This document shows, piece after piece, positions 7,122-13,031 of a stretch of DNA of 13,031 nt. Numbering within the stretch: the first letter of the stretch is position 1; every line of letters begins with the position of its first letter. The stretch covers positions 1-13,031 of the forward strand of contig JASJBQ010000068.1 in assembly GCA_030066455.1 (NCBI GenBank), written 5' to 3'. Below the pieces are notes generated by a model. It did not search any database. It worked only from the letters and a program-made list of their open reading frames with translations, and was not told the origin of the DNA. The position numbers were made by a program, and so were the translations under genes. The stretch is from Desulfobacterales bacterium. GTDB lineage: Bacteria; Desulfobacterota; Desulfobacteria; Desulfobacterales; UBA5852.

Positions 7122-7142
7122 GCCAATTGCGAATCAATTGGC
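7122..7142. promoter_or_regulatory. 8-bp inverted repeat upstream of panE-like gene, candidate operator
   Basis: GCCAATTG (7122-7129) and CAATTGGC (7135-7142) are perfect inverted arms around a 5-nt centre CGAAT. The AT-rich arms and 13-nt centre-to-centre spacing suit a dimeric helix-turn-helix regulator. A hairpin in RNA is also possible, as flanking CGCC/GGCG could extend the stem with a bulge. Confidence 0.38.
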
Positions 7143-7167
7143 GGCGCGGCCCCCTTGCAGCGAGATC

Positions 7168-7191
7168 GGTTTTAAAACCTTTTTCAGGTTT
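7168..7191. promoter_or_regulatory. Overlapping palindromes with mutually exclusive pairing
   Basis: GGTTTTAAAACC (7168-7179) is a perfect 12-bp palindrome. Its right arm overlaps AAACCT (7175-7180), which can instead pair with AGGTTT (7186-7191) across TTTTC. The two pairings exclude each other. It lies about 50-70 nt before the ATG at 7238, so it could be an operator or an alternative-fold leader. Confidence 0.33.
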
Positions 7192-7237
7192 GCGCAATTC
7201 ATAAATCCATCCCTTCGACAAGCAGGATAGGTTAAAA

Positions 7238-8176
7238 ATGAATACTTCAATGCGTGTCGCGATCTATGGCACCGGCGCCGTCGGCGGTTATTTCGGCGGG
7301 CGTCTGGCCCAGGCCGGTGTTGACGTCACTTTTATCGCCCGCGGGGAGCACCTGGCGGCCATTCAGGAAAAGGGTCTCAAGGTCGAAAGCATTCAGGGCG
7401 ATTTTACCATCCGGCCGGCACAGGTCACCAGCGATCCTCACAACGCGGGCCCCGTGGATCTCGTGATCCTGGGGGTCAAGGCCTGGCAGGTGCGTGACGC
7501 CGCACTGGCCATGCAACCCATGCTGGGAGCCGATACCATCGTGATGCCGCTGCAAAACGGCGTGGATGCGGCCCGCCAGTTGGCCGATGTGCTCGGCGGC
7601 GACCATGTGATCGGGGGGTTGTGCCGGATCATGAGCGTTATTGCGGCACCGGGAACCATCCGTCACATGGGTGCGGCCGCCCACATTGCCTTCGGCGAGT
7701 TGGACCGGCCACCGGGTCGGCGCATCGAAAGGCTGCGGGCGCTTTTCTCAGCGGCGCAAGGGGTGGATTGTGAAGTGGCTGAAGACATTCGGGCGGCCCT
7801 CTGGAACAAATTTCTCCTGATTGCCCCCTGGAGCGGTGTGGGCGCCGTCACCCGGGCGCCCATCGGCACCATTCGGGATCTGCCGGAATCAAGGGCCCTG
7901 CTCGAGGGGGCCATGCAGGAAACCTTCGCTTTGGCCTCCGCCCAGAATATCAACCTGCCGCCGGATGCCGTGGAGAAAATGATGGCCTTCGTGGCGAAGC
8001 TCCCCGCCGAGGGGCTCGCATCGATGCAGCGCGATATCATGGAGGGCCGGCCCTCGGAACTCAACGAGCAGACCGGTGCTATACACCGCCTGGGGCTGGA
8101 ACTCGGCGTGGCCACCCCGGTCAACAGCTTTATTTATGGGAGTTTACTGCCGATGGAGCTCAAGGCGCGGGGGTAG
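7238..8176 (+). CDS. 2-dehydropantoate 2-reductase family protein (PanE/ApbA-like)
   Basis: The 312-residue protein has the family's N-terminal NADP-binding motif IYGTGAVGGYFGGRLAQAG (9-27), with Arg at the end of strand two (FIARGEHL) consistent with NADP(H) preference. It also has LGVKAWQ, the MPLQNGVD turn, the catalytic-type Lys191 in WNKFLL, and the C-terminal signature SMQRDIMEGRPSELNEQTG. Ketopantoate reductase makes pantoate for coenzyme A. Many bacteria carry paralogues of this family that act on other 2-oxo acids, and no other pantothenate genes are nearby, so I call the family rather than the pathway. The ATG at 7238 is preceded by AGGATAGG with 6 nt spacing; the alternative ATG 7250 lies just before the Rossmann strand and has a poorer site. 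A palindromic repeat element follows the stop. Confidence 0.88.
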   Translation: MNTSMRVAIYGTGAVGGYFGGRLAQAGVDVTFIARGEHLAAIQEKGLKVESIQGDFTIRPAQVTSDPHNAGPVDLVILGVKAWQVRDAALAMQPMLGADTIVMPLQNGVDAARQLADVLGGDHVIGGLCRIMSVIAAPGTIRHMGAAAHIAFGELDRPPGRRIERLRALFSAAQGVDCEVAEDIRAALWNKFLLIAPWSGVGAVTRAPIGTIRDLPESRALLEGAMQETFALASAQNINLPPDAVEKMMAFVAKLPAEGLASMQRDIMEGRPSELNEQTGAIHRLGLELGVATPVNSFIYGSLLPMELKARG

Positions 8177-8507
8177 CCGGCCAGAAGGGGCATCTTGCGG
8201 CCCCAGGCGGCGTTCTCGCTCCCTGCCGGTCCTCGACGTAGCATAGGCTACGCCTGCGGGCGTCAGGTCGCTAAGGCCGAAACCCCATTCTATCCCTTCT
8301 GATCGGTGGCCGCATTTTGCTTGGGGCATCTTGCGGTTCCGGGGCCGTGTCTTTGCGCTCCACCTTCCCCCGGCGGCGCCATGCATGTCATGGCTCTTAA
8401 TGGGTTGTGCTGAACTTCCAGGCCCTGGTAGAATAAGCCCGTACCCGAGAAGACTTCGCACCTGCCGGATTCTCATCTTGGGTCCAACCACGAAAGGAGC
8501 CGTCGCC
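8177..8507. other. Intergenic spacer with REP-like element and weak promoter
   Basis: These 331 bp hold the repeat element described at 8183-8336. After it comes a stretch with TTGTGC (8405-8410) and TAGAAT (8429-8434) spaced by 18 bp, a weak candidate promoter for the crotonase gene, with a CCAGG-C-CCTGG inverted repeat inside the spacer. The crotonase frame is open back to 8331 but nothing before 8508 resembles the family. Confidence 0.5.
8183..8336. repeat. Palindromic intergenic element with flanking direct repeats (REP/MITE-like)
   Basis: GGGGCATCTTGCGG occurs at 8187-8200 and again at 8323-8336. Inside, AGAAGGG (8183-8189) is inverted as CCCTTCT (8294-8300), and a central hairpin CGTAGC/GCTACG (8237-8242, 8247-8252, loop ATAG) sits in a GC-rich context. 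The central part resembles dispersed intergenic palindromes I recall from deltaproteobacterial genomes. There is no transposase frame. It may stabilise or terminate the panE transcript. Confidence 0.55.
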
Positions 8508-9320
8508 ATGCCGGACCAGCGGATTGTCCTCGAAAAACGGGAGTTCGTTACCATCGTGACGCTCAACCGGCCGAAGCGCCTCAATGCCTTCGATCAGGCC
8601 ATGTTTGCCGAACTGGCGCAGGCGGCGGCCGAAATCGCAACGGAGCCCCCGCGGGCCGTGGTGGTCACGGGGGCCGGTGAACGGGCCTTCAGCGCCGGCT
8701 TCGACGTCAATCCGGACAATCCCATGTTGGCCGCACTGGGTGCCGCCATCGAAGCCCAGGATCACGGCACCGTGGCCCAGGCCATTCGCGAAATGCGCCG
8801 GGCCGTGGACCGATTCACGGCCCTGCCGATGCCGGTCATCGCCGCCATCAACGGCAAGGCCTTTGGCGGCGGCGCGGAGCTGGCGGTGCGCTGCGACCTG
8901 CGCGTGATGGATCCGGCGGCTGTTTTGTGCTTCTCGGAAGTGCGTCTCGGGCTGATGCCCGACTGGGGCGGCGGGGCCACGCTGGCCGCGCTTGTCGGTG
9001 CGTCCCGGGCGGCGGACCTGATCCTGACGGCCCGTGAATGTTCGGCCGCGGAAGCGCTCGATCTGGGCGTGGCCAACCGCATCAGCGCACCCGGCCAGGC
9101 GCTGGCGGCCGCCCTGGATCTGGCGGAAGCCGTCGCCGCCAACGGGCCGCGGGCGGTGCGATCGGCTCTGGCCGTCATCCGGGGCAGCCGGGAGCAGCCA
9201 CTGGCGGCAGCACTCGATGCCGAGGAGGCGCGCGCGGCGGAATTGATTCTCGCGGGTGAATGCCTGCATGGTATCGCCGCCCACCTGTCCGGTAAAGCAC
9301 CCGTGTTCCCGAATGCATAA
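8508..9320 (+). CDS. Enoyl-CoA hydratase/isomerase family protein (crotonase)
   Basis: The 270-residue protein shows the crotonase fold in order: VTLNRPKRLNAFD (17-29), the first oxyanion-hole segment AFSAGFDV (60-67), and the second, INGKAFGGGAELA (114-126). Glu124 sits in GGGAE and Glu144 in CFSEVRLGL. These two match the catalytic glutamates of enoyl-CoA hydratase, so hydration of a trans-2-enoyl-CoA is chemically possible; isomerase or other crotonase activity is not excluded. The segment MPDWGGGATL follows. I chose the ATG at 8508 because AAGGAG lies 8 nt upstream and the family homology begins there, although the frame is open from 8331. Its stop codon overlaps the start of the alpha/beta hydrolase by 8 nt, so the two are probably translated together and may work on the same thioester or ester pathway. 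Confidence 0.88.
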   Translation: MPDQRIVLEKREFVTIVTLNRPKRLNAFDQAMFAELAQAAAEIATEPPRAVVVTGAGERAFSAGFDVNPDNPMLAALGAAIEAQDHGTVAQAIREMRRAVDRFTALPMPVIAAINGKAFGGGAELAVRCDLRVMDPAAVLCFSEVRLGLMPDWGGGATLAALVGASRAADLILTARECSAAEALDLGVANRISAPGQALAAALDLAEAVAANGPRAVRSALAVIRGSREQPLAAALDAEEARAAELILAGECLHGIAAHLSGKAPVFPNA

Positions 9321-10236
9321 TCCTCCGGTTGTCAGAACGCCTGGGCCTGTGGACCGTACGCGGTTGACGTCCACCCTCGCGGACGGCTCGGTAGTGGGCT
9401 ATGCGGAATTCGGCGATCCGGGCGGCCGGCCGCTGCTCTTCTTTCACGGCTGGCCGGGCTCGCGGCTTCAGGCCCGGACCATCGAGGAGCCGGCCCGGCA
9501 GCGTGGTCTGCGGGTGCTGGCGCCCGACCGACCCGGCATCGGGCTTTCAACGCCGGCGGCCTTTGTCAGTGTGGCCGCCTGGGTTCGTAGCCTGTCGGCC
9601 TGGATCGATCAACTGAACCTGTCGTCGTTTTTGGTTCTGGGCATATCCGCCGGGGGGCCATACGCGCTGGCCTGTGCGGCACGCATGCCGCGACGCATTG
9701 CGGCGGCAGGGGTCTGCTGTGGTGTGCCGCCACCCCGGCTGCTCAACCAGAGCCGTCATCTGTTCTGGCTTTATCGCCTGCTTCGGCGGATCGACCGTGG
9801 GGCCCCGCATCTGCTGGTCACCCTGATGAACTTGACGCGGATTTACCTGATGCGGGTACCGCCGTCGTGGTCCTTGCGGCCGCTTGGTCTCCTGCTGCCG
9901 CGGGCCGACCGCCGGGTCCTGCAGGACCGTGACCGCATGGGCCAGGTGGCTGCCAGTACCCGTGAAGCCTTCGCGGGCGGCGCCCAGAACGTGATCGACG
10001 ACGCCCGCCGTCTTGAGCAGCCCTGGGGGTTTGATCCCGGTGAGATTGCCATCCCTGTTCATTTCTGGCACGGCTGCCGGGACCGCAACATCCCGCTGCC
10101 CTTGGCAAGGCCTTTCATCCAGGGACTTGCCGGGGCGCAGGTGCATTACTACCCGGCTGACGGCCATTACTCGCTGCCCCTGGGCAAGGCCTGCGCAATC
10201 CTGGATGACCTGACGTCCGATCCCCCTGAACTTTAA
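9313..10236 (+). CDS. Alpha/beta hydrolase
   Basis: The 307-residue protein has the alpha/beta-hydrolase signatures: oxyanion motif HGWPGSR (45-51), DRPGIGLS (72-79), the nucleophile elbow LGISAGGPYA with Ser112, an acidic candidate Asp257 in HGCRDRN, and His285 in DGHYSLP. The triad appears complete. A cap region between residues about 140 and 225 is rich in Arg, Leu and Pro. There is no signal peptide, so it should be cytoplasmic. The substrate is unknown; the family includes esterases, thioesterases and epoxide hydrolases. The ATG at 9313 overlaps the crotonase stop by 8 nt. The frame is open further upstream but those residues do not belong to the fold. A hairpin at 10311-10328 lies between this gene and the convergent thiol oxidoreductase gene. 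Confidence 0.86.
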   Translation: MHNPPVVRTPGPVDRTRLTSTLADGSVVGYAEFGDPGGRPLLFFHGWPGSRLQARTIEEPARQRGLRVLAPDRPGIGLSTPAAFVSVAAWVRSLSAWIDQLNLSSFLVLGISAGGPYALACAARMPRRIAAAGVCCGVPPPRLLNQSRHLFWLYRLLRRIDRGAPHLLVTLMNLTRIYLMRVPPSWSLRPLGLLLPRADRRVLQDRDRMGQVAASTREAFAGGAQNVIDDARRLEQPWGFDPGEIAIPVHFWHGCRDRNIPLPLARPFIQGLAGAQVHYYPADGHYSLPLGKACAILDDLTSDPPEL

Positions 10237-10310
10237 ATGCTTCCCGAGGCATCACCGCTTGTGGCGAACGAACCGGTGGCGGGGATGTGCAGTTACGGGT
10301 GGCTTGACTT

Positions 10311-10328
10311 CGCGCCCCGAGGGGCGCG
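10311..10328. terminator. GC-rich hairpin between convergent genes, candidate terminator
   Basis: CGCGCCCC (10311-10318) and GGGGCGCG (10321-10328) form a perfect inverted repeat, folding as a 7-bp stem with a CGAG loop. It lies between the convergent ends at 10236 and 10354. No T-run follows on either strand, so intrinsic termination would be weak; an mRNA 3'-end stabiliser is equally possible. Confidence 0.4.
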
Positions 10329-10353
10329 TGCCGTTGGTCGCGGGGGTGCCGGA

Positions 10354-11214
10354 TCAGGGTTTGGCTGACGGCTTGGCACGGGCTTCGAGTTCGCGCTCGA
10401 CCGCATCCACGACGGAATTCATGTCCCGGCGGTACTGCTTCTTGCCGTTGATGAACAGGGCCGGCGTGCCGCTGACGCCCGCCTGGTAGCCTTCCCGGCG
10501 GTCGGCTTCGATCAAGCTCTTCGTTCGAGCCGCGTTGCGGTCCTTTTCGAAACGGGCGGCATTCAGACCGAGATCCGTGGCGATTTTGTCGACGCGCGCC
10601 TCGTCGAGTTCGTTGAAGTGCAGAAACAGACGGTCGTGGAACTCCCAGAATTTACCCTGTCGCTGGGCGGCCACCGCGGCCTGGGCCGCCGGCAAGGCAA
10701 ATTCGTGGCTGCGCAGCGGATAGTGTTTGAAGGCGATCCGGACCTCGTCGGGGTATTCGGCCGCCACCTGGTCGAGCACCTCGGGCAGGCGGGCACAGAA
10801 GGCGCATTCGAAGTCGCTGAAGACGGTGATGGTGACCGGCGCATTGTTCGGCCCTTTGACGGGGGCGTCGCTGAGATCAAATGCATGCACCGGGTTGACG
10901 CTCACCAGTTGAACGTTTTTCTCCTCACTGTTGCTTACCAGAAGAATGTCTTCACGGGGGCCGGCTTTGATGCGGTCAAAACCCGGGGCGATCGGCATGG
11001 CGCCCTTGAGTTTGCCTCCCGACGAGTAGATCCGGATTTCGTTGTCCGCCGTCAGTACGTAGACCCAGCGGCCCTCGGCCGAGATGGCCATGTCGCGCAC
11101 TTCCGCATCCACGTCGATGCTTCCCAGGACCTGCCAGTCCAAATCGGCCGGCGTCGCACCGGCCAGGCCGGCCGCCGCCAGCAAGACCACAAGGCTGCGC
11201 CAAACGAACTTCAT
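10354..11214 (-). CDS. Exported DsbA-like thiol:disulfide oxidoreductase with propeller-like N-terminal segment
   Basis: The 286-residue product starts with a signal peptide (Lys2, Arg6, hydrophobic core, likely cleavage after AGA at 18-20), so it acts outside the cytoplasm. Residues about 28-110 contain short strands with ISAEGRWVYVLTADNEIRIYS and ILLVSNSEEKNVQLV, which look like two or three beta-propeller (YVTN/NHL-type) blades. Residues about 117-275 are a DsbA/Thioredoxin_4 domain: APVTITVFSDFECAFC with the redox pair Cys137 and Cys140, the helical insertion HYPLRSHEFALPAAQAA, and the cis-proline region GVSGTPALFINGKK. It probably makes or isomerises disulfides in exported proteins. I chose the ATG at 11214 because AGAGG lies 6 nt upstream and the signal peptide starts there; an in-frame ATG ten codons earlier (11244) gives a poorer signal. 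A promoter candidate is at 11274-11300. Confidence 0.87.
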   Translation of the reverse strand: MKFVWRSLVVLLAAAGLAGATPADLDWQVLGSIDVDAEVRDMAISAEGRWVYVLTADNEIRIYSSGGKLKGAMPIAPGFDRIKAGPREDILLVSNSEEKNVQLVSVNPVHAFDLSDAPVKGPNNAPVTITVFSDFECAFCARLPEVLDQVAAEYPDEVRIAFKHYPLRSHEFALPAAQAAVAAQRQGKFWEFHDRLFLHFNELDEARVDKIATDLGLNAARFEKDRNAARTKSLIEADRREGYQAGVSGTPALFINGKKQYRRDMNSVVDAVERELEARAKPSAKP

Positions 11215-11273
11215 CGGTAACCTCTTCGTGTTGGTTTGAGTCATGGTTGGCTGCCATCGGCATTGGTTTCAGC

Positions 11274-11300
11274 ATCATACCCTAACACAACCATTTTCAA
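11274..11300 (-). promoter_or_regulatory. Promoter candidate for the DsbA-like gene
   Basis: On the minus strand TTGAAA (11300-11295) and TATGAT (11279-11274) are 15 bp apart; shifting the -35 into the T-run gives 16-17 bp. The -10 matches five of six consensus positions. The start would fall near 11267, leaving a leader of about 50 nt to the ATG at 11214. Confidence 0.38.
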
Positions 11301-11668
11301 AAAGTAACATAGGATCTTGGGGCCGTTTCGGGCGAAGGCCGGCGGTTTCTGTGGGGTTGGAGCGCAGCCGTCCACCGGCACGCCTTTTTTCCCCGCTGCC
11401 CGGTGGTGAATCGGTGTCCCAGGCATTCCGTCATGGCGGCCGGATAGTGGGCCCCGGGGCCGAATTTTCGGCCATTATGGCATGTTCTTGCTTTCGCCTA
11501 AATGGGGCTTGACAAATTCATCCGTTTGATTTTTATGACCTTTTCAAAATATTTCCTTTTGGGGTCCGCAACGGCACGTATTTTGGTTTTTTCGTGATTG
11601 TGGTATTTTAAGTTTTCGCTCAATTTTTGTGTGATTCGAATCGGTATGACCAGCAATGATGACCCAAT

Positions 11669-11687
11669 GCCACCGCGCAACGGTGGC
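11669..11687 (+). promoter_or_regulatory. Leader hairpin just upstream of the radical SAM ribosome-binding site
   Basis: GCCACCG (11669-11675) pairs perfectly with CGGTGGC (11681-11687) around the loop CGCAA. It ends 12 nt before the strong GGAGGAGG Shine-Dalgarno (11700-11707). It could protect the mRNA 5' end or modulate translation. I see no sequence match to a riboswitch class. Confidence 0.35.
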
Positions 11688-11713
11688 TGCAAACCATATG
11701 GAGGAGGATAAGG

Positions 11714-13031
11714 ATGGCGAAGTTAGCTGCAGCAGCGGTCAGGGCCATTGCCAATGGCGGCTGGCATCTGTTCCAGGCCGTCAACCGAATGATCCCCGCA
11801 GCCAAGGCCCCGCACCCGGACTGGGCGCCCCAGCCGCTGCTCAAGAGCTGCGACCGCAGCATACCGCCGCTGGGCTGGCCCCGTGAAACGGATTCCCTGT
11901 GCCCGCGCTGCGCCATCGAAGCGCGCAATGCCGTCGTCAACGGCGATATGAGCATCGATGAACTGGTCGCCAACCGACCGGGTGAAATCAAGGCCCGGAT
12001 TCTTGAGGCCGACGGCCGGCTGATCATGCGCAAAACCTGTGAAAAGCATGGAACCTTCGAAGATGTCCTCTCCATCGACCCTGCTTTTTCACGGCTTGTC
12101 GAGGAACGATCCCCCGGGCGCGACCTGGCCGCCATGGGCGATGAACTGATTCACCGGCACGGCAGTTCATCCATCAAGTACGGTCGCGGGTCGGTGTTGA
12201 ACATCGATCTCACCAACCGCTGCAACATGATGTGCACCCCCTGCTTTGCGAATGCCAACCAGTCCGGTGTGGTCTACGAGCTGACCCTGGATGAGATCAA
12301 ATGCTTTCTGGACCGGGCGATTTCGTTCAAGCCCCGGCGTCAGATGTCGGTTCAGTTCACAGGGGGCGAGCCAACCATATCCCCCCACTTTCTGGACGCC
12401 TGCCGCTACGCCAAAAAACTGGGCTATTACAGCGTGCAGGCCGCCAGCAACGGGATCCGCTTCGCCCTGGAGCCCGATTTCGCCGCCCAGGCCCGGGAGG
12501 CGGGTCTGAACATGGTTTATCTGCAGTTTGACGGGACGACCAACGAGGCCAACGCCCACCGCCACATCACGAACCTCTTCGACATCAAGCGCCGGGCCAT
12601 CGCGAACATGGCCAAGGCCAAGATTCAGACCACCCTGGTGACAACGGTGGTCAACGGCCTGAACAATGACCAGATCGGTCCGATCCTCGACTTTGCCATC
12701 GAACACTGTGACCGCAAGACGGCGGCCGTATCCTTCCAGCCCATATCGTTCACCGGCCGTGACGAAGATATCAGCGACGAGGATCGCCAACGTCAGCGCT
12801 ACACCATTTCGCACCTGGCCCATGAACTCAGGCGTCATACAGGGGGGCGAATCGATCCGCTGCGCGACTGGTATCCCCTGGGGGTGATGTCGGCCTTCAC
12901 TTCGCTGGCGGATCATCTGCGCGCGCTCAAACCTCCCAAGGGGCGCAAGGGGCTCTTTGGCGGTCTGGCCTGCGCCTGCCATCCGGACTGCGGTTCCTCC
13001 GTCATGCTGATGTGCAACAAGAAAACCAAGG
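11714..13031 (+). CDS. Radical SAM enzyme, Tes/Mss-like (tetraether or membrane-spanning lipid synthase group), 3' end outside window
   Basis: 439 residues are visible and no stop is reached. Order of features: an N-terminal CxxC (Cys63, Cys66 in SLCPRC) and KTCEKHG (Cys109, His112), which together resemble a small rubredoxin- or zinc-like site; then NIDLTNRCNMMCTPCFANAN, whose Cys170, Cys174 and Cys177 form the CxxxCxxC that binds the SAM [4Fe-4S] cluster; then QFTGGEPT (Gly217-Glu219), the SAM-binding GGE motif; and late cysteines Cys420, Cys422, Cys426 and Cys434 that could ligate an auxiliary cluster. Archaeal Tes (MJ0619 group) has a radical SAM cluster, auxiliary clusters and a rubredoxin-like iron, and couples lipid tails by carbon-carbon bonds; bacterial relatives are linked to membrane-spanning lipids. 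The subgroup call is from this layout and remembered sequences, not a search; another radical SAM substrate is possible. The ATG at 11714 has GGAGGAGG 6 nt upstream. Confidence 0.85.
   Translation, partial: MAKLAAAAVRAIANGGWHLFQAVNRMIPAAKAPHPDWAPQPLLKSCDRSIPPLGWPRETDSLCPRCAIEARNAVVNGDMSIDELVANRPGEIKARILEADGRLIMRKTCEKHGTFEDVLSIDPAFSRLVEERSPGRDLAAMGDELIHRHGSSSIKYGRGSVLNIDLTNRCNMMCTPCFANANQSGVVYELTLDEIKCFLDRAISFKPRRQMSVQFTGGEPTISPHFLDACRYAKKLGYYSVQAASNGIRFALEPDFAAQAREAGLNMVYLQFDGTTNEANAHRHITNLFDIKRRAIANMAKAKIQTTLVTTVVNGLNNDQIGPILDFAIEHCDRKTAAVSFQPISFTGRDEDISDEDRQRQRYTISHLAHELRRHTGGRIDPLRDWYPLGVMSAFTSLADHLRALKPPKGRKGLFGGLACACHPDCGSSVMLMCNKKTK

Larger units (their letters stand above)
6885..7237. 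other. Divergent intergenic region between sugar operon and panE-like gene
   Basis: These 353 bp separate two divergent starts and must carry the promoters for both sides. I see no credible gene: short open frames here lack family resemblance and codon bias. The right third (7122-7191) holds several inverted repeats, listed separately. A TTGACA at 6912-6917 points toward panE but has no good -10 at a normal distance. No clear promoter for the minus-strand operon could be picked. Confidence 0.6.
11215..11713. other. Divergent intergenic region between DsbA-like and radical SAM genes
   Basis: No gene is convincing in these 499 bp. The left part holds the minus-strand promoter candidate; 11320-11500 is GC-rich and featureless to me. 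From about 11500 to 11660 the DNA turns strongly AT-rich, with a TTGACA at 11509-11514 and several possible -10 boxes (TTTATG at 11532 or TATGAC at 11534). GATTCGAATC at 11633-11642 is a 10-bp palindrome. The hairpin at 11669-11687 and the Shine-Dalgarno follow. The AT-rich block is the likely promoter zone of the radical SAM gene. Confidence 0.55.

Noticed and set aside
6860..7126. 88-codon minus-strand frame upstream of the dehydrogenase
   Set aside because: It overlaps the dehydrogenase start in another frame, has no recognisable domain and crosses the inverted-repeat region.
8183..8336. CRISPR array or insertion sequence
   Set aside because: There are only two copies of the 14-bp direct repeat, about 120 bp apart, with no regular spacing and no transposase. 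It fits a REP/MITE-like element better.
8397..9374. 325-codon minus-strand open frame opposite the crotonase
   Set aside because: No domain can be recognised, and the crotonase on the plus strand has complete catalytic motifs and a strong ribosome-binding site.
11243..11512. 89-codon plus-strand frame between the DsbA-like and radical SAM genes
   Set aside because: No Shine-Dalgarno, mixed codon use and no family resemblance; it overlaps the promoter candidate of the DsbA-like gene.
12167..12982. 271-codon minus-strand open frame opposite the radical SAM gene
   Set aside because: High third-position GC of the plus-strand gene keeps the antisense frame open. The plus frame carries the cysteine and GGEP motifs.

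Overview
The window looks like chromosomal DNA of a GC-rich bacterium, most likely a Desulfobacterota (deltaproteobacterial) lineage. This is an inference from high third-position GC, the style of the intergenic repeat at 8183-8336 and the gene repertoire. No rRNA, tRNA or other taxonomic marker is present. I see no prophage, insertion sequence or CRISPR array.

Layout. 1-356: a possible 3' end of an unrecognised gene, then a good sigma70-like promoter with a 12-bp palindrome just downstream. 357-806: a decayed Old Yellow Enzyme-type flavin oxidoreductase that keeps only its two ends fused in frame and also carries an internal stop. 901-1959 (+): an exported DUF3500 protein. 1984-6884 (-): a tight four-gene sugar operon, read from 6884 downward: nucleotide-sugar dehydrogenase, NAD-dependent epimerase/dehydratase, DPM1-like GT2 glycosyltransferase, and a GT-C (PMT/ArnT-like) membrane glycosyltransferase with a C-terminal TPR domain. 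6885-7237: a divergent intergenic region with several inverted repeats. 7238-8176 (+): a PanE/ApbA-family reductase. 8177-8507: a spacer holding a palindromic REP-like element. 8508-10236 (+): a crotonase and an alpha/beta hydrolase that overlap by 8 nt. 10354-11214 (-): an exported DsbA-like thiol oxidoreductase with an unusual propeller-like N-terminal segment. 11714 to the right edge (+): a radical SAM enzyme cut by the window end, with the cysteine layout of the tetraether/membrane-spanning lipid synthase (Tes/Mss-like) group.

How the genes fit together. The minus-strand operon reads as one pathway: oxidise a nucleotide sugar, modify it with an SDR enzyme, load a sugar onto a polyprenyl phosphate on the cytoplasmic face, and transfer it to an acceptor on the outer face with a GT-C enzyme whose TPR tail may recruit a partner. 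Three successive genes use TTG, GTG and TTG starts coupled to the preceding stop codons. The plus-strand crotonase and hydrolase probably act together on an acyl-CoA or ester substrate. The most notable single gene is the radical SAM protein at the right edge, because enzymes of this type make carbon-carbon bonds between lipid tails. That substrate assignment is an inference from sequence features only.
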